A stretch of 32,827 nucleotides of DNA from a bacterium (GTDB lineage: Bacteria; Pseudomonadota; Alphaproteobacteria; Caulobacterales; Caulobacteraceae): the NCBI GenBank assembly GCA_006515835.1, contig VFBG01000014.1:1-32827 (forward strand). Direction: 5' to 3'. The position numbers were made by a program, and so were the translations under genes. Shown piece by piece: positions 16,244 through 24,536 of the stretch. Numbering within the stretch: position 1 is the first letter of the stretch; the number at the start of each line of letters is the position of its first letter. The notes below the pieces were generated by a model, which saw nothing but the letters and a program-made list of their open reading frames with translations, made no database searches and was not told the origin of the DNA.

Positions 16244-16874
16244 ACGCCATCCCCGCCGCGGCGTCCTGCTGATCGTCGCCAGCCCGTCGGGCGCCGGCAA
16301 GACCAGCCTGTGCCGTCGCCTGATGGCCGATCATGGCGGGCTTGAGCTGTCCATCTCCATGACCACCCGCGGCATCCGCCCGGGCGAGGTCGCGGACCGC
16401 GACTATCATTTCGTTGACGACGCCGAGTTCCAGCGCCTGATCGACGCCGACGCCTTCCTCGAATGGGCCGACGTCCACGGTGCCCGTTACGGCAGCCCCC
16501 GCGCCCCGATCGACCGGGCCCTGTCCGAGGGCCGTGACGTCCTATTCGACATCGACTGGCAGGGTGCCCGTGACATCGCCGACAAATGCCCCGAGGACGC
16601 CGTCCGCGTCTTCATCCTGCCACCCAGCCTCGAGGAACTCCGCCGCCGCCTCGTCACCCGTTCCCAAGACGCCGACGATGTCATCGAACGCCGAATCCAG
16701 AACGCCAAGGGCGAGATCGAGCACTGCGGCCAGTTCGACTACGTCTTCGTCAACGACGACTTCGACCGCAGCTACGCCGAACTGGCTCACATCTACCACG
16801 CCGAGCGATCGAAGCGGTTCCGCAACATCTGGATCGAAACCTACAAGGACGCCCTGCTGAACGAGGCGGTCTGA
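16233..16874 (+). CDS. gmk: Guanylate kinase
   Basis: Guanylate kinase phosphorylates GMP to GDP with ATP, a cytosolic step of nucleotide metabolism. The 213-residue product has the P-loop ASPSGAGKTSL (about residues 16-26), the GMP-binding STTR-type segment SMTTRGIRPGEVADRDYHF, and WADVHGARYGSP. FDIDWQGARDI and the lid region RRLVTRSQDADDVIERR are also present. ATG 16233 is preferred over an upstream GTG at 16218 because AGG lies seven bases before it and MLNERHPRRG leads directly into the first strand. Last gene of the cluster, followed by a terminator. Confidence 0.97.
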   Translation: MLNERHPRRGVLLIVASPSGAGKTSLCRRLMADHGGLELSISMTTRGIRPGEVADRDYHFVDDAEFQRLIDADAFLEWADVHGARYGSPRAPIDRALSEGRDVLFDIDWQGARDIADKCPEDAVRVFILPPSLEELRRRLVTRSQDADDVIERRIQNAKGEIEHCGQFDYVFVNDDFDRSYAELAHIYHAERSKRFRNIWIETYKDALLNEAV

Positions 16875-16888
16875 ACCGGCACCATCAA

Positions 16889-16921
16889 AAAGGCCGCTCC
16901 TGTCCGGAGCGGCCTTTCTGC
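16889..16921. terminator. Bidirectional Rho-independent terminator
   Basis: A perfect 12-bp stem (AAAGGCCGCTCC at 16889-16900, GGAGCGGCCTTT at 16906-16917) encloses a 5-nt loop. The plus strand tail is short (TTTCTG), while on the minus strand the A-run 16887-16891 becomes T5. It lies between the convergent genes gmk and the host-attachment family gene and fits both. Confidence 0.88.
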
Positions 16922-16940
16922 TTTGGAGGGTCCGTAGGCG

Positions 16941-17339
16941 TTACGCCTTCCCGATCGCCGCCGCGATCTGATCCGTCGAATGGCCCGTCAGGTCCTTGGC
17001 GATCTCGCCGACAATCCGTGCGGACGTCTCCTTGTGCCAGCCCTTTCGCAGCTGCCCCATGGTCTTGGGCGCCGCGATGACCAGCAGCTGTTCGACCTTG
17101 TGGTCCAACACCATCTTGTTCAGCACCTCGGCCACACCCATCGCGAAACCATCCTCCGCCTGGGTGTCATTGTCGGGATTGGCCTCGCTGGAGATACGAC
17201 CTGCGGCGCCTGAGACGCGCTCGGCGATTTCCGGCGTCGGCTGGGGCGTGAGCTCGACCGACTGATGCCCCGTGTTGTGGAACAACGCCAGTTTCTCGCC
17301 GTCGACCACGGCCACGAGGGTGCCTGCTGCAAGTATCAT
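16941..17339 (-). CDS. Host attachment family protein (PF10116-like)
   Basis: A 132-residue cytosolic-looking protein starting with the family pattern ILAAGTLVAVVDGEKLALFHN. It continues with a conserved middle (FAMGVAEVLNKMVLDHKVEQLLVIAAPKTMGQLRKGWH) and the C-terminal EIAKDLTGHSTDQIAAAI. These match the family annotated 'protein required for attachment to host cells', whose fold is related to release-factor-like/RNase domains and whose actual role is poorly known. No signal peptide is present, which argues against a direct surface role. Single gene, ending at the bidirectional terminator shared with gmk. The 149 bases between it and rsmA hold nothing I recognise. Confidence 0.85.
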   Translation of the reverse strand: MILAAGTLVAVVDGEKLALFHNTGHQSVELTPQPTPEIAERVSGAAGRISSEANPDNDTQAEDGFAMGVAEVLNKMVLDHKVEQLLVIAAPKTMGQLRKGWHKETSARIVGEIAKDLTGHSTDQIAAAIGKA

Positions 17340-17488
17340 CTGGTGGTCTCCGATGTTGTGGGGGCTTGGCTAACGCCTCGCATGCGGCACGGTTGCCAGC
17401 GCTTCTCTGGGCCGCCCAGCCCGCCGGGGCCTTGATTGAGAGCAATGCCGACACATTTAGCCGGGTCAGCGAGCTGACCGGATGAGGC

Positions 17489-18367
17489 TCAGCTCCGCTT
17501 GCGCCGCATCATCGTCGCCCCGCCATCGACCGGTGTGGTCGGTTGGGCCTCACCCGTCACGGCGCGCGCCAGGCGCAGGAAGCCGGCCAGATCAATGACC
17601 TCGGCCCGATCCTCGGGACTCAAGCCCGCAGCCTCGCACAGGTCCGCCCCGCCCAGCGGCTTCAGACTGGATCGCAGCATCTTGCGCCTTTGGCCGAACG
17701 CCGCGGCGGTGACCCGCTCCAGCGCTGCCAGCAAAGCCCGTTCCGGACGTTCGGCGCGAGGGATCAGATGCACGACCGCGCTGGCGACCTTGGGCGGCGG
17801 TGTGAAGGCGGCGGCGGGCAGGTGCATGACCAGTTTCGCCTCGCATACTGCCTGGGCGATCACCGCCAGCCGGCCATAGGCATCGTCTCCGGGGGCGGCC
17901 GTGATCCGCTCGGCGACTTCCTTCTGGAACATCAGCGTCAGGGCGTATGGGGTCCACGGCCCGGTCAGCCATTTGATCAGCAGCGGCGTGCCGACGTTGT
18001 AGGGCAGGTTGGAGACGATGTGCGTCGGCCCCTCGACCAGTTCTGCCTCGTGTACCTTGAGCGCGTCCGCCTCGACCACGACCAGTCGACCAGAGCCGTC
18101 ATCGAGCTCGGCCAGCAGCGGAAGGAAGCGGGGGTCCTTCTCGACCAGCACCACCTTGCCCGCATCGCTCTCCAGCAGGGCGCGGGTCAGGCCGCCGGGG
18201 CCGGGACCGACCTCAATCACGGCCCGCCCGTCGAACGGTCCGGCCAGCCGCACGATCTTGCGGGTCACGTTCAGGTCCAGCAGGAAATGCTGGCCGAAGC
18301 TCTTCTTCGCCAGCAGGCCGTGGGCGTCGAGCGTTTCGCGAAGGGAGGGCAGGTCGGAGGGGGTCAC
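17489..18367 (-). CDS. rsmA: 16S rRNA dimethyladenosine transferase RsmA (KsgA)
   Basis: RsmA dimethylates two adjacent adenines near the 3' end of 16S rRNA, a late checkpoint in small-subunit assembly. The product (292 residues from GTG 18367) shows AKKSFGQHFLLD, the SAM-binding motif IEVGPGPGGLTRALLE, VVEADAL, and the catalytic SNLPYNVGTPLL (NLPY motif). VASAVVHLIPR and FGQRRKMLRSSLK are in the C-terminal half. The start is uncertain: no strong RBS precedes the GTG, and an in-frame ATG at 18463 would add 32 residues unlike the family and encoded by an inverted repeat. The C-terminus has a short basic tail, MMRRKRS. It follows pdxA as in the classic surA-pdxA-rsmA order. Confidence 0.95.
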   Translation of the reverse strand: MTPSDLPSLRETLDAHGLLAKKSFGQHFLLDLNVTRKIVRLAGPFDGRAVIEVGPGPGGLTRALLESDAGKVVLVEKDPRFLPLLAELDDGSGRLVVVEADALKVHEAELVEGPTHIVSNLPYNVGTPLLIKWLTGPWTPYALTLMFQKEVAERITAAPGDDAYGRLAVIAQAVCEAKLVMHLPAAAFTPPPKVASAVVHLIPRAERPERALLAALERVTAAAFGQRRKMLRSSLKPLGGADLCEAAGLSPEDRAEVIDLAGFLRLARAVTGEAQPTTPVDGGATMMRRKRS

Positions 18368-18388
18368 CGGCGTTTCATAGGGCAGAGT

Positions 18389-18475
18389 GGTGATTGGTGG
18401 TTGGCCGATGCCGGGGCCTGTGGCGCGGCTTGAGCCGGCTTTCCGCAGGCCATGAGGCCGCATCCACCAATCACC
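18389..18475. repeat. Inverted repeat between pdxA and rsmA
   Basis: The 12-nt arms GGTGATTGGTGG (18389-18400) and its exact complement (18464-18475) enclose 63 bases. The right side is extended by CCAACCA direct repeats that run into the last codons of pdxA (…VVGGW). No T-run follows on either strand, so this is not a standard terminator. It occupies most of the pdxA-rsmA gap. Confidence 0.75.
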
Positions 18476-19481
18476 AACCACCAACCACCCGCTTCCCCGC
18501 CATCTCCCCTGCCAGCCTGATCGCGGCCACAAGGCTGTCGGCCCGCGCAACGCCTTTCCCGGCGATGTCGAATCCCGTGCCGTGGTCAGGCGAGGTGCGG
18601 ATCACCGGCAGGCCCAGGGTCGTGTTCACACCGCCCCAGAAGTCCAGCGTCTTGACCGGGATCAGCGCCTGGTCGTGGTACAGGCACAGGACGGCGTCAT
18701 AGGTCGCCCGGGCTTCGTCATGGAACAGGGTGTCGGCCGGCAGGGGGTCGGTGATCGTGATGCCCTCGGCGCGCAGGGACGCTGCAGCCGGAATGAGTAC
18801 CTCGATCTCTTCCAGCCCGATCGACCCGCTTTCACCGGCGTGCGGGTTGAGCGCCGCCAGAGCCAGCCGCGGCGCGGGGATGCCGAAGTCGCGCTTCATC
18901 GCTTCATGCACCACGCGGGCGGTGCGGCAGACCCGCTCGGCGGTGACCAGTTCCGGGACCTCGGCCAGAGGCGCGTGTATGGTCACCAGACAGGCGCGCA
19001 GGTCTTTTGCCGTCAGCATCATCACCGGACCGCGCGTCCCGGCAAAAGGGACGTCCGCGGTCAGTTCGGCGATGAATTCCGTATGGCCGGGGAAGCGGAA
19101 ACCCGCGGCGTAGAGCGGGGCCTTGGCGATGGGGGCGGTAACGACGCCCGAGGCCTCGCCGGACAGCGCCAGATTGACCGCCTGTTCGATCCAGTCCGCT
19201 ACGGCTCCTGCGTTGGCTGGTTCGGGACGGCCGGGCGTGACGGGGGCGGGCAGGGGATGATCCAGCACGGGAATGGCCCGGCGGAAGACACCCACGGCGT
19301 CAGCGGCGGCCAGAACCGGTTCGACCGGCTGGCCCTGGAGGCGCAGAAGACCTGCATCGCCGATGACGACGAAGGCCGGTCCGTCGGCCCGAAGAGCGGC
19401 CCAGGCGGCGGCGATGATCTCCGGCCCCACGCCCGCTGGTTCGCCCATGGACAGGGCCAGCGGCGCGGGCGCGGCGGTCAC
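18471..19481 (-). CDS. pdxA: 4-hydroxythreonine-4-phosphate dehydrogenase
   Basis: PdxA oxidises 4-phosphohydroxy-L-threonine in pyridoxal-phosphate synthesis (DXP-dependent route). The 336-residue product has the N-terminal LALSMGEPAGVGPEI (about residues 8-22). It also has the metal-binding His in FPGHTEFIAEL and TIHAPLAEVP, the conserved ALNPHAGESGSIGLEE, LCLYHDQALIPVKTLDF, and TSPDHGTGFDIAGKG. The start is GTG at 19481, overlapping the surA TAG stop by one base. The last codons (RVVGGW) fall in the flanking repeat, so the extreme C-terminus may have been reshaped by it. Confidence 0.96.
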   Translation of the reverse strand: MTAAPAPLALSMGEPAGVGPEIIAAAWAALRADGPAFVVIGDAGLLRLQGQPVEPVLAAADAVGVFRRAIPVLDHPLPAPVTPGRPEPANAGAVADWIEQAVNLALSGEASGVVTAPIAKAPLYAAGFRFPGHTEFIAELTADVPFAGTRGPVMMLTAKDLRACLVTIHAPLAEVPELVTAERVCRTARVVHEAMKRDFGIPAPRLALAALNPHAGESGSIGLEEIEVLIPAAASLRAEGITITDPLPADTLFHDEARATYDAVLCLYHDQALIPVKTLDFWGGVNTTLGLPVIRTSPDHGTGFDIAGKGVARADSLVAAIRLAGEMAGKRVVGGW

Positions 19482-20818
19482 TACCGGTACTCGATGAGTG
19501 CGTCCTCGCGCAGGTCGCGCATGTAGCGGCGGCCGAGGGTGGCGAGGTTCTGGCGGAACAGGGTGTTCTCGACTTCCTGCGGATTGGGGGCCTCCGTACC
19601 GCCGACGCGACGGCCGCAGACGCCCAGCAGGTGGACGCCCAGCGGGGTTCGCACCGGCGTGCTGACCGAGCCGACTTCCGCAGACCGGGCGACCTGCTGG
19701 AACTGCGGGGCCAGGTTCTGGACATCGGCTTCGCCCAGATCAGCGCCGAGCAGCCCCTGCTCGGACGTGGCCCTCGTCAGCATGGTGTCGCAGGTCAGTT
19801 GCGGACGAAGGGCCTCCAGCCGCTGGGTCGCCGCCGCGACATCCGCGTCGGTGGCCGTATCCGGCAGTTCGATCATCACCTGCTTGATCGTCACGAGGCT
19901 GGCAGACGCACCGTCCCGCTTGTCGCGCATGTAGACGATATAGACGCCGCCATCGACCGGGATCGGCCGCGAGAGCTGCCCGACCTGAAGCTGGTCCAGC
20001 GCCTGCTGGAGGGCCGGTTGCATGGTGCCTTCGACGACCCAGCCGGCGTCGCCGCCGCGGGTTGCGGAAGGAGCCGCGGAGAACTGCTGGGCCACGGCCT
20101 GGAACGGCGCGCCCTGGACCATCTGCTGCACCAGCTGATTCGCACCGTTCAGCGCCGCCTGCTGGCCACCGACCCGGGCGGACTCGATGTAGATCTCGCC
20201 GATCAGGTACTGCTTTTTGACAGCGGCTTCGGAGACCTGGCGCATCGCGGCGGCCACGGCGGACCGGCTGACGCGGGCGCGGCTCTGGAACCGCCCGCCG
20301 ACCAGTTGTGACCAGCCGATCTGGGTCCGCAGCTGTTCGCGCAAGGTGCTCGGCCGGATGCCGCCCTGGGCGAGGAAGTCCACATAGGCCTGGGGCGCAG
20401 CGCCCACTTCCTGGGCCATGGACGTGATTTCCTGCTCCACCTGTTCGTCGGAGACGACCAGGTCCTCGTAATTCCTCAGCTCCTGGGTCTGCAGGCGCTC
20501 ATCGATCAGGGCGTTCAGGGCCTGCTGCTGGATGGCGGGAATGTTCTCGGGCGTCGGCTGAACCTGGGTCATGGCGATCAGCAGCAGCATGCGCTGGCGC
20601 AAGTCGAACCCGGTGATGACGCTGTCGTTCACCGTGGCCAGGATGCCGTCTGACATCTGGAACGCGGGCGCAGCCGGTGGCGCGACCGGCGCGGCCTCAG
20701 CCGCTGGATTCAGATTGCCGGCGGCTGCCGGCTGTGCCGGAGGCGCGGTCTGGGCCATGGCCGAACCGGCCAGGAGGGCGGCGATCGCCACGCCCGTCAT
20801 GTAACGCTGCAAACCCAT
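19481..20818 (-). CDS. surA: Periplasmic peptidyl-prolyl isomerase/chaperone SurA
   Basis: SurA escorts outer-membrane proteins through the periplasm. The 445-residue product has a signal peptide cleaved near SAMAQ (about residue 23). An Ala/Pro-rich linker is followed by the SurA N-domain (ILATVNDSVITGFDLRQRM, about residues 59-77) and ALIDERLQTQELRNY. One parvulin-type domain is evident at about 205-310, containing GGDAGWVVEGTM, LQVGQLSRPIPVDGGVYIVYM. The C-terminal region has a second weaker rotamase-like segment with two Cys (LTCDTM and LLGVCGRRVG). GAGGAA lies upstream of the ATG. It sits 99 bases downstream of lptD, its best-known client, and overlaps pdxA by one base. Confidence 0.93.
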   Translation of the reverse strand: MGLQRYMTGVAIAALLAGSAMAQTAPPAQPAAAGNLNPAAEAAPVAPPAAPAFQMSDGILATVNDSVITGFDLRQRMLLLIAMTQVQPTPENIPAIQQQALNALIDERLQTQELRNYEDLVVSDEQVEQEITSMAQEVGAAPQAYVDFLAQGGIRPSTLREQLRTQIGWSQLVGGRFQSRARVSRSAVAAAMRQVSEAAVKKQYLIGEIYIESARVGGQQAALNGANQLVQQMVQGAPFQAVAQQFSAAPSATRGGDAGWVVEGTMQPALQQALDQLQVGQLSRPIPVDGGVYIVYMRDKRDGASASLVTIKQVMIELPDTATDADVAAATQRLEALRPQLTCDTMLTRATSEQGLLGADLGEADVQNLAPQFQQVARSAEVGSVSTPVRTPLGVHLLGVCGRRVGGTEAPNPQEVENTLFRQNLATLGRRYMRDLREDALIEYR

Positions 20819-20917
20819 GTCAGTCCGTATTCCTCAAGCGGCGCTGGTCCGGTTTTCGTCCCGGATTTGCGAACCGCGCACCCCCGGGCCGCGCGGCCGT
20901 CAGCGCCCGTCGCTGCG

Positions 20918-23347
20918 TCAATACCCTGTACCGCCGAAAGTGGCGAGGTTTAGGCGCACATAGACGCCTTCGGACGGTCCGGTCGGGCGTACGCGGGTGT
21001 TGTCGCGCCGATAGCCGATCTCGAACCTGAAACAGTCGTCGTCGAACAGCAGGCCGACTTCGGAGCGGGTGATGATGTCCCGCTCCAGATCGGCGATGCC
21101 GGATGCCGCCACGCCCCAGTTGCCATAGACGAACTGCTGACCCGACACCTGCACGAATTCATAGTTTCGGTTCAGGGGGCCGGCCAACGGATTCGAGCGG
21201 TCGATGATGTAGCTGACGGACGCCAGATTGCGTTTGCCCCAACGCCCGTCCACTGCCGTCTCCGCCCGCCGGATCTCACCGGAGGCGTCGATCGTGGCAT
21301 GGCCCCAGCCGCGAATCCGGTCCGACGGCGAGAAGCTGCCCTGCACCACCCAGTCCGACGTCTGGGAAGCCAGGCCGCTCGGACCATAGAGCTGGGCCGG
21401 CAGATCCGGGACCGGCGTCAGGAAGGCAGGCTCATCATCGGCGCGATAGCTGCGGCCGATGAACAGGCTGGCCTGCCGTCCCTCGTTCCAGCGCAGGGTC
21501 GCACGCGTACCGATCGTCAGCCGGAGTCCGCCCTCGTACAGATCGTAGCCGGGGAAGCGATCGGTCCGGAACAGCGAGCTTTCGTCCAGTTCCAGCGTCT
21601 GGCTGTCCTCGATCGGGATCCGCGGATCGAGGTCTGACGTCGTCGAGGCCGACAGCTGGGCCATCGGCTCCAGAATCAGGTCGGCGCCGGGGCCGACGCT
21701 ACGGAACAGCGGATAGCTGATGTCGAGGCCAGCGGTGGCGCGGCCCCGTGAGATCGCCTCTTCCTCCAGCCCCAGCATGGGCGGCAGGTCGCCAACGGAA
21801 TAGAAGTCGGCGCGCACATCGACGAAGGGTTCCCACCGCACGCCAAGCGGCGAGATCAGGGTGCGCCGCCATTCGGCCTGGCCCGAAATCCGCCGGCTGT
21901 CGACGCCGGGCAGGTCCGGCGTCAGCACGGCGGGGATGATCTGTGGCCGCAGCACGGGGCCGCCGACATAGTCGTCGCGATACAGCGACACAGCCGACCC
22001 CCGCAGCCGCAGACGGCCGCCCAGAACCGGCCCTGACGGCTCCCATCGCGCCTCGACCAGCGGTGCCACCACCGGCAGGGCTCCGTCCGCTTCGAACTCG
22101 TTCAATGCGGGCGTGACCGGATCAAACCGGGTGACCCGCAGGCTCTGCAGGTCGAAGGCCGCGATCGACAGGTAGGAGCGTGCGGTCTGCCGCTCGGCGA
22201 ACAGCTGGCTGATCAGCCGCCGCTGGTCGCCGTAGTAGAGTCCATTGTCCTGATAGGGGGCGCGAATGTCGTAGCGATCAAACAGGGTCTTGTCTGAAAC
22301 ACGCTCGAGCGTGAAGCCCCAGCGCCATGGGCCCATGGGATCGAATCGGCCATGACCAAGGAAGTAGCTGCGGCTCGTCCGGTCGCCGTATTTGACGTTG
22401 CTCTCGGCGTCGCCGTCGCCGTCGAGGTCGAAGTCTCCGAAGCTGCGCTCATAGGTATAGCCGCCGCGCGCGACGATCATCCCGTCGGCGAACCGGCGAC
22501 GCCATTGAAGGTTCAGCAGGGGAGCCACGTCGGTGTTGAACTGCGGGCTGATCAGCCAGTCTTCGGACGGCGACACCACACGAAGATAGGGCACCTCGAG
22601 GCTCAGGCCGCGGCCCTCGTCATAGCTGGGGATCGGCACGAGGAAGCCTGAGGCCCGTTCGACGGTCGGATCAGGATGGGCGAAGAACGGCAGATAGAAG
22701 ACAGGAACGCCGCCGACGCGGAACACGGCATTGCGATACAGGATCGCACGCAGTTCCTCGTCCTGCACGACCTTCTCCGCCTGGATGGAGATGCTGGGTT
22801 CCTTCGGATTTCCGTCGGCGTCGCAGATCGGGCAGGGCGTAAAGAGGGCGTAGTTGAGCTCGTTGACGTTCTCGCTCCGGCGAACCGCCGTCGCCGCCAT
22901 CAGGCTGGCACCGTTGCGAAGGCGGGTGGCGAAATCGACGGCCACGCCCGCCTTCAGATCCGAGTCGAGCTCCAGATAGCTGGCGAAGACGACATTGCCC
23001 TCGGGGTCACTGAACTCGACTTGGCGGTCAGCCGTGGCGATACCGGCACCGAGGTCGTAGGTGACAGCGCCTGCTCTCAGCGTCGCGCCGCGGAACCGGG
23101 CCAGCACACGGTCGGCGCCGGCTGCCTCTGCGGTAATCACGTCGCCCGCCCGACCGGCCGAATCCGCTTCGATATAGACAGCGTCGGGAGGCAGCCCGTC
23201 CGCGCCGGACGGCGGCGGGGCAATCGCAACGGGCGCCTGCTGCGCCTCGGCGGCCCCCGCCAGTGACGTCAGCGCGATTGCGGCCGCACCGGCCAGAAGC
23301 CGGTAGCGCAAGGCTCCCCAATCGGGCGCGCGGCGGTCACGCTGCAT
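20918..23347 (-). CDS. lptD: LPS-assembly outer-membrane protein LptD
   Basis: LptD is the beta-barrel that inserts lipopolysaccharide into the outer leaflet. From ATG 23347 the product is about 809 residues with a signal peptide ending near GAAEAQQ; a TTG at 23383 would add 12 residues ahead of it and is less likely. The N-terminal OstA/LptA-like domain (VYIEADSAGRAGDVITAEAAG onward in short strands) is followed by the LptD landmark FTPCPICDADGNP and the region RAILYRNAVFRVGGVPVFYLPFFAHPDP, read in pieces. The remainder is alternating strand sequence typical of a barrel, ending VYVRLNLATFGGTGY. The Cys pair CPIC is the visible site for structural disulfides. lptF and lptG lie upstream and surA downstream. 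Confidence 0.95.
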   Translation of the reverse strand: MQRDRRAPDWGALRYRLLAGAAAIALTSLAGAAEAQQAPVAIAPPPSGADGLPPDAVYIEADSAGRAGDVITAEAAGADRVLARFRGATLRAGAVTYDLGAGIATADRQVEFSDPEGNVVFASYLELDSDLKAGVAVDFATRLRNGASLMAATAVRRSENVNELNYALFTPCPICDADGNPKEPSISIQAEKVVQDEELRAILYRNAVFRVGGVPVFYLPFFAHPDPTVERASGFLVPIPSYDEGRGLSLEVPYLRVVSPSEDWLISPQFNTDVAPLLNLQWRRRFADGMIVARGGYTYERSFGDFDLDGDGDAESNVKYGDRTSRSYFLGHGRFDPMGPWRWGFTLERVSDKTLFDRYDIRAPYQDNGLYYGDQRRLISQLFAERQTARSYLSIAAFDLQSLRVTRFDPVTPALNEFEADGALPVVAPLVEARWEPSGPVLGGRLRLRGSAVSLYRDDYVGGPVLRPQIIPAVLTPDLPGVDSRRISGQAEWRRTLISPLGVRWEPFVDVRADFYSVGDLPPMLGLEEEAISRGRATAGLDISYPLFRSVGPGADLILEPMAQLSASTTSDLDPRIPIEDSQTLELDESSLFRTDRFPGYDLYEGGLRLTIGTRATLRWNEGRQASLFIGRSYRADDEPAFLTPVPDLPAQLYGPSGLASQTSDWVVQGSFSPSDRIRGWGHATIDASGEIRRAETAVDGRWGKRNLASVSYIIDRSNPLAGPLNRNYEFVQVSGQQFVYGNWGVAASGIADLERDIITRSEVGLLFDDDCFRFEIGYRRDNTRVRPTGPSEGVYVRLNLATFGGTGY

Positions 23348-23405
23348 GCAAGAATTCACTCTGAAGTGCGGACGGTCCGGCAAGCCGGATGGCAGGCCGG
23401 ATCGC

Positions 23406-24536
23406 TTAGCCGTCTTCGGTATAGAACAGCAAGGTGAAGGCGGCGAGCGCTGTCAGCAATGGCGGAAGCCAGGCCGCCAGCCAGGGCGGGATCACTTCCG
23501 CCGAACCGAAGGCGGACGCCGCCTGATTGACGAAGAAGAAGCCGAAACCCAACACCACCGCCGCCACGCTCATCCGCGCCAGATCGCCCAGTCGCATCAG
23601 CCGCAGCGAGAAGGCCGCTGCCAGGATCGACATGGCCGCGAACATGAGCGGCGTCGCCAGCAACTGCTGCAGCCGCAGCCGGTAGGCCGTCGACGAGAAG
23701 CCCGCGGCCTCGACCCGGTTGATCTGGGCCGGCAAGGACCAGAAAGACGTCGCCTGAGGCCGGGCGAACCGTTCGAACGCCTCTTCGTCGGCGAGGCTTG
23801 AGGGCAGATCGAGGGTTGCGTAGCGGACCGCGCGCTGGCCGATCTCCGCCCCTATCGCATTGACCAGCCGCCAGCTGCCGTTCGACAGGGAGGCCGAGTC
23901 GGCGTCGATCCGCTCGGAGAAGGTCCGCATGCCTTCGGCGTCGTTTGTGTAGATGAAGAAGGTGACGTCCAGCAGCCGCGCGCTGGACCGGTCCTGACGC
24001 TCGGCCCGGATGACCATCTGCCGGGTGTCGTCGCCTTCGCGGATCCAGACGGTGGGGCGGGCCTCGGCACCGGCCGCAGATCCCGACAGTCGCGCCCGCT
24101 CGCGTTGGAACAGGCCGTCCGCGGACGCCGCCAAGGGTCCGAGGGCCGCGACGGTCAGCACGCCGAACATCAGCGCCGCGCCCGCCGCAGGCAGCACGAA
24201 TCGCCAGGCGGACACGCCGGCCGCCCGCATCGCTATCAGCTCGCTGCGCCGGTTCAGGCCGACAAACGCTGCCAGGGTCCCGAACAGGAACACGAACGGA
24301 AGCAGCTGGATGATCACCTGCGGCGACTTCAGGAACATCAGCCCCAGGATGCGCATGCCCGACAGGTCGACGTCGGAGCCCACTCCGCGGGAAATCTCCA
24401 CAAAATCGATCAGCATGATCAGGGCGGCGATGACGCCCAGCGCAATGCCCAAGGACCGCGTCTGCTGGACCAGCACATAACGTTCGATGCGGCCCAGCCT
24501 CAGCCAGGGGACGGGCAGGGAGGTGCGGCTGATCAT
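23406..24536 (-). CDS. lptG: LPS export ABC transporter permease LptG
   Basis: LptG and LptF form the inner-membrane core of the Lpt machine, which extracts LPS using the LptB ATPase. The 376-residue product has the YjgP/YjgQ architecture: three N-terminal transmembrane segments (IALGVIAALIMLIDFVEISRG and following), a coupling region LNRRSELIAMRAAGVSAWRF, a periplasmic beta-jellyroll, and three C-terminal helices ending in LTALAAFTLLFYTEDG. The ATG overlaps the lptF stop by four bases. It lies 58 bases upstream of lptD. Confidence 0.94.
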   Translation of the reverse strand: MISRTSLPVPWLRLGRIERYVLVQQTRSLGIALGVIAALIMLIDFVEISRGVGSDVDLSGMRILGLMFLKSPQVIIQLLPFVFLFGTLAAFVGLNRRSELIAMRAAGVSAWRFVLPAAGAALMFGVLTVAALGPLAASADGLFQRERARLSGSAAGAEARPTVWIREGDDTRQMVIRAERQDRSSARLLDVTFFIYTNDAEGMRTFSERIDADSASLSNGSWRLVNAIGAEIGQRAVRYATLDLPSSLADEEAFERFARPQATSFWSLPAQINRVEAAGFSSTAYRLRLQQLLATPLMFAAMSILAAAFSLRLMRLGDLARMSVAAVVLGFGFFFVNQAASAFGSAEVIPPWLAAWLPPLLTALAAFTLLFYTEDG

